A stretch of DNA of 64,000 bases from Nitrospira_E sp052156535 (GTDB lineage Bacteria > Nitrospirota > Nitrospiria > Nitrospirales > UBA8639), in NCBI RefSeq assembly GCF_052156535.1, contig NZ_JBQKUP010000037.1, forward strand, positions 124,001 to 188,000. Reading direction: 5' to 3'. Below, piece by piece: positions 28,401-36,776 of the stretch. Under the pieces are notes generated by a model, which was given only the letters and a program-made list of their open reading frames with translations, was not told where the DNA came from and did not search any database. Position 1 is the stretch's first letter, and each line of letters opens with the position of its first letter. The translations under genes were made by a program, and so were the position numbers.

Positions 28401-28533
28401 TGGCTTCCTCCGCACTTTCACATTCAAGAAGGGTGTGAACATCCTTCTTAAGGGAACGGCGGATCGCGATTCGCTCATGGAAATTGTCTTCGATGAGGAG
28501 TGCTGATAATCCGGAATCCTGGACTAGGGACAT
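25471..28533 (-). CDS. Hybrid kinase: REC-PAS(4)-HisKA-HATPase-REC
   Basis: A 1020-residue protein with receivers at both ends. REC1 covers about 8-125 (ALLIEDNFHE, IIIADFKLPG). Four PAS domains lie between about 150 and 640 (for example FWLTDFQEPRRLLYISPTY, LAYMKDEQSRLMYLNPEF). HisKA follows with LAGGIAHDFNNILMAILGW and the ATPase with SDSGPGIP and GTGMGLSVVHGIV. REC2 covers about 895-1010 (VLIVDDEISI, CLITDQTMP). There are no membrane helices. It is the last gene of a three-gene unit, with the receiver gene 15 bases upstream and the membrane kinase before that. Input may come from that kinase through REC1. Confidence 0.92.
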   Translation of the reverse strand: MSLVQDSGLSALLIEDNFHERIAIRRSLKKDVHTLLECESAEEAIRHMEHSPSEFDIIIADFKLPGMDGLTLFRTLRQMKCVSPFILLTGNGSEQIAIEAFKAGVNDYLVKASESDYLDLLPALVTEVIQHHRLKIKNELLELSLKEAQERFHQFMEHYQGIFWLTDFQEPRRLLYISPTYERIWDRPALQLAGNPLDWLEALHPKDQDRIRNAYLKLNSTGGYNEIYRIIKTDGSTRWIHERGFIFHHQEGHPYRITRLAEDITDRTTMSEALQASEERFAQFMAHLPGLAYMKDEQSRLMYLNPEFEQVFNIDLKNWIGKTVHDVLPPDTAAKLQYDDDWVLSHGQSLEIIEDIPLHDGLHQYLTCKFPILQHDRPPLLGGVSIDVTGQFKAEIQRDHIFSLSLDLMCSIGIDGYLKKTNPAFEKLLGYTQEELLSQPLIFFTHPDDRTSTQAAFHQLAEEKDVVDFQNRIRDIRGNYLWLEWRATPQLQEKTIYAVARDITQRYHATKALRRYEQIVSTSSDFLCFLDEKNCLQAVNHGFCEYFNLPSREITGRHIRDFVGTELFESQLNSHLDDCRKGRVVCFHQHVTFPEENVRFMEVKLNPYVESDGTISGVTAIWRDLTEQKRLEQHVRQTQKMESIGTLAGGIAHDFNNILMAILGWAEMGTWKHPKGDPAYKYFEQIGIAGKRGRDLIQQILTFSRQTEHHPRPVDLGPVIEESLALLRATFPSNIELQFGIHHKMNMVFADPVQIQRIIMNLCSNAEHALRPHGGILNIDLHAIIIEKGDFQFPPILIPGRYAQIVVSDSGPGIPDHILPKIFDPFFTTKPVGEGTGMGLSVVHGIVENLRGHISVKSSKKDGTTFLISIPEYQVPTDSSLHSMPSNISPGSGHVLIVDDEISITEVLKEFLEHLGYTVTVRTNPLEALEEFRMKPHEFDCLITDQTMPRLGGDQLSREILKIHPDMPIILCTGFSHTIDKENALEQGITAFLYKPILLDQLSQTLTHILSHSKSEIPKA

Positions 28534-28548
28534 GGGTTACCCGTTCGT

Positions 28549-29010
28549 TTAAGCTGTTAATGGCTTGGCATAGGGTTCCACGCAACTCCAGAACGTCCGT
28601 AGAGATTTTAAGAGGTTGGCGAAGTTGGCGTACCCGACCGGTTTTTTGAGGAACGCCGTACATCCGTATTCATATCCTTTGTTCCGGTCGGTCTCGAGGG
28701 TTGAATTCGTGAGAATGATGACCGGTAAAAACCGGAACTGATCGTTCGCCCGAATCGTTCTGAGAACCTGATGGCCATCCAGCTTTGGAAGTTTAAGGTC
28801 CAGAAGGATGAGGTCAGGATCAGGAAAGATGTTCGATTCCAGATATTTTCCTTGATGAAACAGGTATTCCAGACATTCTTCGCCATCTGACACGATATGC
28901 AGATGATTCCCAAAGCCGAATTGTTCCCAGGCACGTTTGGTGGCCAGGACATCGTGGGGATTATCTTCCGCCATTAAAATCGTTAAATTCCTGGTTTCAT
29001 GCATCATCAT
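28549..29010 (-). CDS. Stand-alone receiver (Rcp1-like response regulator)
   Basis: A single receiver domain of about 153 residues: ILMAEDNPHD (acidic pocket), LILLDLKLPKLDG (phospho-aspartate), VIILTNSTLE and FLKKPVGY (conserved lysine). The family resembles Rcp1, the partner of phytochrome-type kinases. ATG at 29010 is preferred over TTG at 29022 because GGAG lies six bases upstream. It overlaps the end of the upstream kinase gene by 14 bases, a typical kinase-regulator coupling. With no output domain it probably relays phosphate, perhaps to the hybrid kinase that follows. Confidence 0.9.
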   Translation of the reverse strand: MMMHETRNLTILMAEDNPHDVLATKRAWEQFGFGNHLHIVSDGEECLEYLFHQGKYLESNIFPDPDLILLDLKLPKLDGHQVLRTIRANDQFRFLPVIILTNSTLETDRNKGYEYGCTAFLKKPVGYANFANLLKSLRTFWSCVEPYAKPLTA

Positions 29011-30607
29011 AATTTTCTCCAATCGGTACCGTAAATGAAAAAATGCTGCCTTTGCCCAATTCGGACTTCACGCGGATTTCTCCGCCAAGCCTGCTCACCG
29101 CATTTTTGACAATGGCCAAGCCGATCCCGGTTCCCTCATATTCCCTGTTCGTATGCAATCGTTCAAAAACCTGGAAAATTTTATCCTGATAGGGTTCAGA
29201 GATCCCAATGCCATTGTCCTCGACGGTGAAGGTGATCACGCCATGAGGTTCCAACCTCCAATTCATGTTCAGAACTTTTGGGGAGGAGTGGTTGAATTTG
29301 ACTCCATTGGCGAGGAGGTTCTGGAAAATCTGTTTCAGAAGGTGTTCATGGCCAAGGACAGTTGGCCATTCAGCTGGTTGATGGATTTCCACGTCTTTAT
29401 CGAAATTCAGCAGGAAAAGCGTTTTGGCAATGATGTTCCCGACGTGACAGATCTGCGGAACAAAATCTTTGATATTTAACCGGGAGAGTTCAAGGAGATC
29501 GGAGACGAGCTCTTCCGCCTCGTATACGGCGGTGGTAATGCCGGTCAAGTACTCGCTTTGTTCGGAGGAAACCTTTGTAGACAAGTCTTCCAGCAGAAAA
29601 TCCGCATAATTATGAATCGCTCTCAAGGGTGTTCGTAAATCGTGGGAAACGGCATAGTTATAGGCTTCCAGTTCCTGATTCTGGTTGGCTAGTCGTTGAT
29701 TTAAGCGTTTGAGCTCAGCTTCGTGTTGTTTTCTGGCTGAAATGTCTACGACTGAACTGAGCACCATGAAGCCGTCCGGCGTGCTGATGGGGTTCAGGCC
29801 GATTTCTACGGGAAATTCACTTCCGTCTTTACGTCGGGCAAAGAGATCCCGTCCGGCTCCCATGGCCCGGGTGCTTGGGTTTTCCAGAAATGCCACGCGA
29901 TGTCGGGCATGATCCTGCTGAAATCTTTTGGGAACGAGAGTGTCGATGGATTGTCCGATTAATTCATGTTGTGAATACCCAAAGAGAGTTTCAATTAATT
30001 TGTTGGCCAAGACCACGTTTCCGAGATGGTTAACAATCAACATGCCACTTGGAAAGGCATCAACAAACACGCGTAGCCGATGCTCCCTGTCTTCCAAATC
30101 ATTTTTGGTCAGCTTCAAATCCTCGAGGAGAACAGACATCGTTTGGTTTTGCTCTTTGAGTTCCTTGGTCTGCAAGCCATATTTGACTTCGAGATCTTCC
30201 TTGACCGTCTGAAGGTCCTGTCGGGAAGCGATATTTTTTAAGGTCATATATCCAGTTACCAAAACGCAAAGAGTCGATAGGGAGCGATTAATAACCGCTG
30301 TTTCATATCCTAGCTTTGAAATAGAGCCCCAATAGCCGAGAAAAATAAAAAATATTGCGCCGATTATCGCGATTTTTGTGGTCCAGGGATGATTGAGGGG
30401 GAAAGTGGCCACGACAACCAGAATGTACAGACTGCCCATACCGATCCCAAGAGGGGTCAGGCAATCCACCACAAAGATCCCCAGTGCCAACCCCACAATG
30501 AGAGCCCTCTGAAGGTTTGGCTGTGGCTGTTCGGCTGTTAGGATGGGAACCCCCATGGTCAGAGATTTGAATGACATGTTATCGACTCGCTTTTTCCATT
30601 GGTCCAT
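28997..30607 (-). CDS. Membrane histidine kinase: TM-PAS-HisKA-HATPase
   Basis: A 536-residue sensor kinase. The N-terminus has three or four membrane helices (about 28-125, including ALIVGLALGIFVVDCL and IAIIGAIFFIFLGYWG), followed by a coiled coil (about 130-175). A PAS domain covers about 178-300 (FPSGMLIVNHLGNVVLANKL). The dimerisation histidine is in YAVSHDLRTPLRAIHNYADF, and the ATPase domain has FTVEDNGIGI and GTGIGLAIVKNAV. This type is common next to Rcp1-like receivers, as here. It starts the operon 28997 to 25471. The ligand or stimulus is unknown. Confidence 0.92.
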   Translation of the reverse strand: MDQWKKRVDNMSFKSLTMGVPILTAEQPQPNLQRALIVGLALGIFVVDCLTPLGIGMGSLYILVVVATFPLNHPWTTKIAIIGAIFFIFLGYWGSISKLGYETAVINRSLSTLCVLVTGYMTLKNIASRQDLQTVKEDLEVKYGLQTKELKEQNQTMSVLLEDLKLTKNDLEDREHRLRVFVDAFPSGMLIVNHLGNVVLANKLIETLFGYSQHELIGQSIDTLVPKRFQQDHARHRVAFLENPSTRAMGAGRDLFARRKDGSEFPVEIGLNPISTPDGFMVLSSVVDISARKQHEAELKRLNQRLANQNQELEAYNYAVSHDLRTPLRAIHNYADFLLEDLSTKVSSEQSEYLTGITTAVYEAEELVSDLLELSRLNIKDFVPQICHVGNIIAKTLFLLNFDKDVEIHQPAEWPTVLGHEHLLKQIFQNLLANGVKFNHSSPKVLNMNWRLEPHGVITFTVEDNGIGISEPYQDKIFQVFERLHTNREYEGTGIGLAIVKNAVSRLGGEIRVKSELGKGSIFSFTVPIGENYDDA

Positions 30608-31629
30608 ACAATGAATGAGTCATAACAGGAAGCCCGGGAAGATTCGATGCACGGGGGAAATTGATTTCAGGGGATCGCGTTATCCGGACTGCCGGAGCTG
30701 GATCTGATGGCAGCCTGAACCCTCCGAATTTTATCGGTGGAGGTAGTCTATGGCACAGAAATTGGACGAAACGGTTCATGCTCCGGCGCACCACATGGCC
30801 ATAATGTGGAGTCCTCACGCAGGACTCGTTTTGGTCAAAAGATGAACACCAATATCCTTCGACCTTTGGTTAATGATGACTTAAGGAAATGCCGAATGCG
30901 CACCTGAGAAAAATGATTGTTCTATCAAGCCGACTTTTGAGTAGAATGTTGAATTTGCCGTTCCATTGGCAAATCCTCGATCATGATGCTCCTTCCCGTG
31001 AACATTGGGATCGAACTTGTGCCATCTCTCGACATGATAAAAATAAGGCAGGATGAATGGGAATGAAGAATAATTTAAAATAATGCGAAATAGTAACGAT
31101 TTTTTTTATTATTCGCAAGGAAAATGCTTTCAATTTAAGAAGGTTAACTTCAAAAAATTTTCTTATGGAAGTTCCTTAAAACAGGAGTCGTGAACGGTGC
31201 TAAGCCCTCTGGGTTTGATCCTTCCGAAATCGGTACGGACGTGTTTACGAAGAGTGAATTGAGAGATCAACATCACTGGTCCGGGTGGGTTCTTCCAATA
31301 AATCACCCTCTGCCAAAAGGCCTGATTGTTTTTGTGGTGCCATTTCGTGGCGAAAAGGGCGAGTAGCAGCAGAGCCTGCCAGGATCGAAAGGGGATTCTC
31401 CCGGCAGGGGTTGAATTCCATAATGGTTTAACAATATTTGAACGAAGGCCGTATTGGACCAGAAACGCGTATCGCCGACGTTATGCCCCATGTCATTGCC
31501 ACGATTTGAATTGTTGGTAAGAGACATTCGCTAAACCGGCCACACAGGCGATTCCGCATCCTGTGAGATCCTCCTGAAGAACCGCTTTCATGTGGATTGA
31601 TCCAAAAGGCATGGAAGGATACAGTCCCC
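30608..31629. other. Long intergenic region, no gene supported
   Basis: About 1,020 bases upstream of the membrane kinase and downstream of the Tag-DUF488 gene. Small overlapping frames at 31303-31527 (minus) and 31326-31520 (plus) have no recognisable features. A hairpin CCTGCC/GGCAGG (31375-31380 with 31403-31408) is visible. The promoter of the kinase operon must lie in the right-to-left direction near 30620-30900. Confidence 0.45.
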
Positions 31630-32625
31630 TCATCTAAAATGATGAGCGAGATAGACTTTCAGGGCGACCGCATGATTGTATTTCTCGTTCTTGGCCCCAA
31701 AAAGAATAGTCACCGGACTATATCGGGCTCGTTGCCAAAGGTCCTCAACGGCATTGATATTCTGATCAAGCTCGGTGAAATACCGTGTCTGAAATTCTTG
31801 CCATCGGGCCGGGTCATGCCTGAACCAGCTACGCAGTCTTGTTGACGGGGCAAGATCTTTTTGCCACAGATTGACGCAAGCCGCTTCTTTTGAAAGTCCA
31901 CGTGGCCACAGCCGATCAATGAGAATCCGACATCCGTCATCCGGGGCAGGGGCGTCGTATACTCGTTTGATCCTGATGGTGGAGGGGGCTGCTGTTCGGG
32001 AATGGCTTGTTTCTTGAAAAGTGGTCTGCGCGGAATGGTTTGAGGGATGTCGAAAGCAATCCGTGGTATGGTCATTGACCAATCCGGCCGCTTGCATGTG
32101 TGCGTAGATCACGGTACTCCCCACAAATTTAAACCCTCGCTTCTTGAGATCTTTTGAGAGGGCCTCGCTCTGAGAAGTGGTGGCTGGAACTTGTGCCATT
32201 TCATTCCAGTAATTGATGATTGGGGCCCCTCCCACAAAGTCCCAGATGTACTGATCAAAAGATCCGAACGCTTCCTGAATTGTGAGAAACGCTTTGGCGT
32301 TTGTGATGGCCGATTCAATTTTAAGACGATTCCGAATGATCCCTGTATCTTGAAGAAGCGCCGCTTTTTTTCTGGAATCGAAGCGTGCGACCTTTTCGGG
32401 ATCGAATCCGGCAAAGGCGCGACGATACCCTTCACGACGAAGGAGAATCGTAGACCAGGATAAGCCGGCCTGTGCTCCTTCCAATGTCAGCATTTCAAAG
32501 TGGCGGTGGTCTTCGTGGACAGGGATTCCCCATTCTTCATCATGATAGGGAATGAAGTGTGGTTTGGTGCCTACCCATCCGCAGCGGGTAGGCTCCTTCC
32601 CTAGGATGGTGGTTGTGCGTCCCAT
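31630..32625 (-). CDS. DNA-3-methyladenine glycosylase I fused to a DUF488 domain
   Basis: A 331-residue two-domain protein. Residues about 12-195 are a Tag-type glycosylase: RCGWV and PYHDEEWG give zinc ligands Cys15 and His28 with the same 13-residue spacing as in the E. coli enzyme, and DHTTDC gives the second His and Cys. The region GAQAGLSWSTILLRREGYR holds the alkylated-base pocket residues. Residues about 218-331 are DUF488 (RVYDAPAPDDGCRILIDRLWPRG and LFGAKNEKYNHAVALK). Tag removes 3-methyladenine from DNA. The role of DUF488 is unknown. The fusion is in one open frame with no stop between the domains. Confidence 0.88.
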   Translation of the reverse strand: MGRTTTILGKEPTRCGWVGTKPHFIPYHDEEWGIPVHEDHRHFEMLTLEGAQAGLSWSTILLRREGYRRAFAGFDPEKVARFDSRKKAALLQDTGIIRNRLKIESAITNAKAFLTIQEAFGSFDQYIWDFVGGAPIINYWNEMAQVPATTSQSEALSKDLKKRGFKFVGSTVIYAHMQAAGLVNDHTTDCFRHPSNHSAQTTFQETSHSRTAAPSTIRIKRVYDAPAPDDGCRILIDRLWPRGLSKEAACVNLWQKDLAPSTRLRSWFRHDPARWQEFQTRYFTELDQNINAVEDLWQRARYSPVTILFGAKNEKYNHAVALKVYLAHHFR

Positions 32626-32852
32626 GTAAAATCACTGGCTTTCTGCGGAAGAACCTATTTGTGTGCCCTGGTCTTAAACCATGAAAACCTCTGTGCAAGG
32701 GGAACCAGGTGAAGGCTACGAATTCCTGAACAGGGTGTCAATGGATCTTTCGTGACTTCATTGCGCTTCAGTTCATCAGTGTGAAGGTCTCTCGTTTGTA
32801 GGGCTACGTGAAGCCATGATAAAATACGGCATGCCTTCAATTGGAGGGGGAT

Positions 32853-33395
32853 ATGAATACGTTTATGATGCAGTTCCCGCCAAAGTCCTTCCGGTTAATC
32901 CGTTGGATCATATGCCTGCTAATCTCTGGAGTAGGGGTAGGTGTGACTATGAGCAATCCTCATGCCTTTGCAGAAGCCACCAATGTTCCCTGGGAATGTT
33001 CCGGATATTCTGGAGATGCTCAAGCCCGATGCGTGACCACGTTGATGGAGCTTCAGCAAGAAAAGATCGATACCTTGGCAAAACAATTGAAGGCCCAGGA
33101 GGGGATAGTCAACCAGCTCAAAGAGAAAGTGGATCGTCAGGAAGCGTTAGCCCTGAGCCAAGTTCAGACCTCTAAGCAGAATTCCCGGTATCGGCCGCCT
33201 TATGTTTTCCCCTACGCGTACTCCTATGGTTCTCACTCTGGCTATGCCCGGTTGCCACCTAAGGGCTTTTACCTCAATTCTCCATGGGGATATTCACGCT
33301 ATTACGGCCATAGTCCCGGATATTGGGGATATGGGCCTCCTGCAATAGGGTTTGGGTTCAGGTTTGGAGGAGGCCATCGTCATAACAACCGATAA
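32853..33395 (+). CDS. Secreted glycine/tyrosine-rich hypothetical protein
   Basis: A 180-residue protein. A signal peptide (LIRWIICLLISGVGVGVTM, cleaved near AFAEA) is followed by a Cys pair (WECSGYSGDAQARC), a short coiled coil (about 55-95) and a Gly/Tyr/Pro/His-rich tail (about 105-180, for example GYWGYGPP and FGFRFGGGHRH). ATG at 32853 is chosen because GGAGGGGG lies four bases upstream; a TTG at 32841 would add four residues. The tail resembles Gly-Tyr-rich surface or extracellular proteins and the final GGGHRHNNR could bind metal. No family is recognised. Confidence 0.6.
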   Translation: MNTFMMQFPPKSFRLIRWIICLLISGVGVGVTMSNPHAFAEATNVPWECSGYSGDAQARCVTTLMELQQEKIDTLAKQLKAQEGIVNQLKEKVDRQEALALSQVQTSKQNSRYRPPYVFPYAYSYGSHSGYARLPPKGFYLNSPWGYSRYYGHSPGYWGYGPPAIGFGFRFGGGHRHNNR

Positions 33396-33512
33396 GCATT
33401 GCACTAACATCTTTAGCCTCTTTTGGATATCTCCAATTGCCACGCCCGTGGACGGATTATTAGCCGGCGGTTAGGACTGGCTCTCTGTTGGGTGCTTTCA
33501 TGGAAACCTGTT

Positions 33513-33878
33513 TCAATCCAAATCGCGATGCACGGTCTCCGGGGAAAAGGCCTGGGTACACACCGCGATATACTCAGCTCCCTCCGGGCCCGGGGTGCTG
33601 TATCGCACCCATTCATTGCGATAGGCGATGACCGCCTGACCGGCATTTACCTCAATCACCCCTTCTTTCGTTTCCACCCGCAATTGACCTGACAGGACCA
33701 GGGTATATTCATCGAACTCCGGCGTCTGGCCGGGCTCTTCCCATCCGGAAGGACTGTTCATCCGCGCAATGCTGATCTGATCTGTGCCGGAATTGACCCG
33801 TCCGATAAATTCATCGATGAGTTTGGGTTTATTCCCTGCAGGTTTAATTCTTGTGGGTTGCTCGATCAGTTTAGCCAT
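33513..33878 (-). CDS. Cupin-domain protein
   Basis: A 121-residue small beta-barrel protein. The cupin motif is seen in FDEYTLVLSGQLRVETKEG and VNAGQAVIAYRNEWVRY. The histidines typical of motif 1 are replaced by acidic/Tyr residues (FDEYTLVL), so metal binding is doubtful. The function is not assignable. It is convergent with the secreted protein 32853-33395. Confidence 0.82.
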   Translation of the reverse strand: MAKLIEQPTRIKPAGNKPKLIDEFIGRVNSGTDQISIARMNSPSGWEEPGQTPEFDEYTLVLSGQLRVETKEGVIEVNAGQAVIAYRNEWVRYSTPGPEGAEYIAVCTQAFSPETVHRDLD

Positions 33879-34640
33879 CCTGTTTCATTGACCTCCTGTT
33901 GGTGTTTTGAAGGGCGCATCGACCGGGGACTTCGCTCGTCAAATTTTATCCCAAGCTTAATGGCCTGTCATCGTAATTGCTATTGAAGTTTCCATATGGC
34001 GACCGAAAATCTAAATCAGGCCGGAACAATAAAATGATGGGTGCCGCGGGGTTGAGGAAATTAACGTAAAGCCGTCACATCTCTCTCTCCCATAGTGGAA
34101 ACGGTAAACCACGATAGAATGCTTACGACAATCTCTCAAGAAAAATTTTTGAAGTCATTTTATAAGTGATAACAAATAGTCCGGCCGGTTCCAAATTTAG
34201 AATAGCCTCAGATACCATCTGGCAGCAAGGAAAAGGTCGGGGTCGCATTCGGAATTGCCTAATTTAGACAATTGGAATCTGTCTTGGACGAAAGGAATTT
34301 GTTGGAGTGGGTGTGCCGCGTGGGGGGCGGGGCAGGAATAAAAATACTAATGGGGGATTGCCGGGTTTTTTCAAGTGAGGGGAGTAATTTTTTTGAGCGA
34401 CATTCAGTGTGCGGTGGCCGTTTGGATGTCTAACTAAATTATTGCCTACCATCGGTGCAGAGACATTCGGTTCTTAACCCCGGTTAAAGTCCCTTCTGGC
34501 ATTCCGGGTCGGACACCTCAATTTTGAATTCCCCGGAATGCTCCTCGGCTACGGTCAACAGTCTTGTTTCGTGTCACCCCCAAATATCTCGGATAATTTT
34601 TACTCATGCACGCCATCCAGGGAATGGAGAAGCGTGTGAG
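33879..34640. other. Intergenic, no gene supported
   Basis: About 760 bases between the start of the cupin gene and the stop of the Fn3 protein gene. It has no convincing open frame or RNA. The promoter of the cupin gene should lie near 33890-33980. Transcripts from the Fn3 gene (minus strand) end here, but no strong terminator hairpin was found. Confidence 0.4.
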
Positions 34641-35831
34641 TTATCTCGTTCGTCTTTGTCTTTTCACATTTCTAAAGTCTTTACCAGAGCTGACCCTAGA
34701 ACCCTTTGTGAAATTAGCCTGAACGGTCCTGTTTCCCGTTAATGTTAATGAACATGTCGCAGTCCCGGTACAGCTGCCGGACCATCCCGAAAATGTCCAA
34801 CCATTTCTTGGGTTAGGGGTCAAGGTCACCACGGTTTGATTTGGGTAGTTGGTTGAGCACTTTCGTCTTGGGCAATTAATTCCGCCAGGAGTCGAAAGGA
34901 CGGATCCACTCCCGCTGACGAACACCTCCAGTTGAGCCATTACTTGGGGAGTAGTGAGCTGCAGGGGGGGCGACCATGCGGATCCATTGCCGTTGGCATC
35001 CCGCGCCTTCACGGTATAGTAATAGGAATTGCCCGGACTGATCGTTTTATCCACAAAGGCATTGGTGGTGGGTTGCCCGATGACTACATTATTTCGGGCC
35101 ACATCATATCCGGTCACGCCGACATTATCGGTTGAGGCTGTCCATGAAAAGGCCACTTGGGTGCCTGATATTGAAGTCAACGTGAGATTTTGGGGCACGG
35201 ACGGCGAGATCATATCTTGTGGTGGGACGAGTGGGATCGATACGGAAAGTGGACTAGACGATGCGGATACATTCCCGCCGGCATCCCGGGCTTTGACGGT
35301 ATAGAGGTAAGTCATGCCCGGACTGATTGTTTTATCCACAAAGGCATTGGTGGTAGATTGCCCGATGGCCACATTGTTCCGGGCCACATCATATCCGGTT
35401 ACGCCGACATTGTCGGTTGAAGCTGTCCATGAAAAGACCACTTGGGTGCCTGATGTTGAAGTCAATGTGAGATTTCCAGGTGTTGTCGGCATGATGATAT
35501 CGGGAATTTTCACACTCACCTCTTCCGAGGGTAGACTTTCGTTGTTCGTCTGATCATATGCCGTGACTGTAAAATAATAGGTGATTCCCTGCGACAAGTT
35601 CTGGAACACATATGAAGGGTTGAGTCCGATATTTTTTGTGGTGTTATAGGTCCCCTGGGATGTTCCCATGTACACATTGTATCCCTTTAAATCCGGTTCC
35701 GGACTTGCGTCCCAGCTTAGTTGGACTGAAGATGCTGAGAATGCGGGGCTGGCGAATAATCCGATGAACAGGAATGCAAGACCTGCAACCGTTCTGTTGG
35801 CGAAATTCCAGGGGATCATAGGGGGGACCAT
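34641..35831 (-). CDS. Secreted Fn3-repeat protein with InlB B-repeat-like C-terminus
   Basis: A 396-residue exported protein. A signal peptide ends near PAFSA (about 32). Three fibronectin-III-like domains follow at about 34-110, 115-200 and 210-295. The second and third are near duplicates (NVGVTGYDVARNN repeated). The C-terminus (about 300-375) matches the divergent InlB B-repeat pattern WTFSGWSGSCTGTATCSLTL, with paired cysteines. Such proteins are surface or matrix components. The start is fixed by AAGGAG six bases before ATG. The gene is the first of three paralogues at 34.6-41.3 kb and has a c-di-GMP-I riboswitch in its leader. Confidence 0.82.
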   Translation of the reverse strand: MVPPMIPWNFANRTVAGLAFLFIGLFASPAFSASSVQLSWDASPEPDLKGYNVYMGTSQGTYNTTKNIGLNPSYVFQNLSQGITYYFTVTAYDQTNNESLPSEEVSVKIPDIIMPTTPGNLTLTSTSGTQVVFSWTASTDNVGVTGYDVARNNVAIGQSTTNAFVDKTISPGMTYLYTVKARDAGGNVSASSSPLSVSIPLVPPQDMISPSVPQNLTLTSISGTQVAFSWTASTDNVGVTGYDVARNNVVIGQPTTNAFVDKTISPGNSYYYTVKARDANGNGSAWSPPLQLTTPQVMAQLEVFVSGSGSVLSTPGGINCPRRKCSTNYPNQTVVTLTPNPRNGWTFSGWSGSCTGTATCSLTLTGNRTVQANFTKGSRVSSGKDFRNVKRQRRTR

Positions 35832-35900
35832 AGTCGACTCCTTGTGGTATTCGGACCGAAGTCCTCATCCTCTCCTCCCCCTGCCAATGATGCTTCCTTT

Positions 35901-35975
35901 GGTAGCCGGACGATCAGGCGTGGGGACCTGACTCCTGGCTTTGCGACCCTACTTCACAATAGGTGTGCCGTTTCG
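35901..35975 (-). promoter_or_regulatory. c-di-GMP-I (GEMM) riboswitch, copy 1
   Basis: On the minus strand the leader shows the GEMM-I core. GGCACACC opens helix P1, CCTATT/AGTAGG closes on a GTGA (GNRA) loop, GGTCGCAAAGCCA matches the core consensus, TCAGG/CCTGA forms the second hairpin, and GGCTACC ends the aptamer. By my alignment to the Vibrio Vc2 aptamer, the G that contacts the ligand (G20) is kept. The aptamer ends about 70 bases before the start codon. A GGAC-TTCG-GTCC hairpin (35853-35864) precedes the ribosome binding site and is the likely expression platform. Confidence 0.9.
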
Positions 35976-36776
35976 GGAAGAGGATTTCATGAATTGGCGG
36001 ACTTTCTTTTGCCGTCTGTTGCTCTGGTTTGTACCTCAGACCTCCAAACGGTCTGCCGAACTATATCGGGTCTGTAAAGAAAAACTTTAGGGATAGCAGC
36101 GATATGGATGTTCAAAAAACTTATGAAAGAAAAATCTATAAACCAACGGCAGGAAAACGTGATTGATGCAAAGAAATGAACTCGTTACTGAGCTTTTTGT
36201 ATCTCTTTGGCATGAAAATTTGATGATAAGAATGCGAGCATTGGGAACAAGAACACGACAAATGCTAAGTAGGATTCTGGTCTGTGAATGTGGTGTGATC
36301 TCTATTTGGAAAGAAATGACCTCATTTTTCCTTTCGACTAATAGCGAAATGTGGAATCGCCCAGGGAGAGGATTTCTCCTTCATACTTTCTGGTTGCCAT
36401 CAGGTATCTCTATTGGCAAAACGAGGAAATACATTCACATCAATATTTGCATCCTGGCATCCTATCAAAGAAATAGGCATGCCTTGCTGATCGCTTTCTG
36501 CTAAAGGCTGGAATGAATGACACGGTTGAGGGAGGATTAGTTTCCAGTTTTCCATGTCGTGTTTCATAAAATGGAAGAGACTTTCCGTTTGTTGGTTGTA
36601 TGAGGGCCTAACATGATGGTTTGTCCGTATGGCAGTTGCCTTTACATTTTGATTGACGGGTCAGCTGAGGTTAAGGTCTCGCCTCGTCCTCCGGATGGCA
36701 AATTTTCAGACATCCATTCATCAGGTTGTGCCCGAGGTCTTATGTCGTTACCATTCTTGTGTTTGTAATATTAGTG
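35976..36776. other. Intergenic between riboswitch copy 1 and the next paralogue
   Basis: About 800 bases. The part next to the riboswitch (to about 36090) is shared with the same position upstream of copy 2, including CGGTCTGCCGAAC and AAAAACTTTAG, so it probably holds the promoter. The frame 36163-36504 (plus) has no motif or ribosome binding site and is not called. The rest shows nothing recognisable. Confidence 0.45.

Noticed and set aside
31303..31527. Overlapping minus- and plus-strand small frames in a 1-kb gap
   Set aside because: Both are short, overlap each other and have no motif; neither is convincing.
36163..36504. 113-residue plus-strand frame
   Set aside because: No family motif or ribosome binding site; composition looks like non-coding AT-rich sequence.
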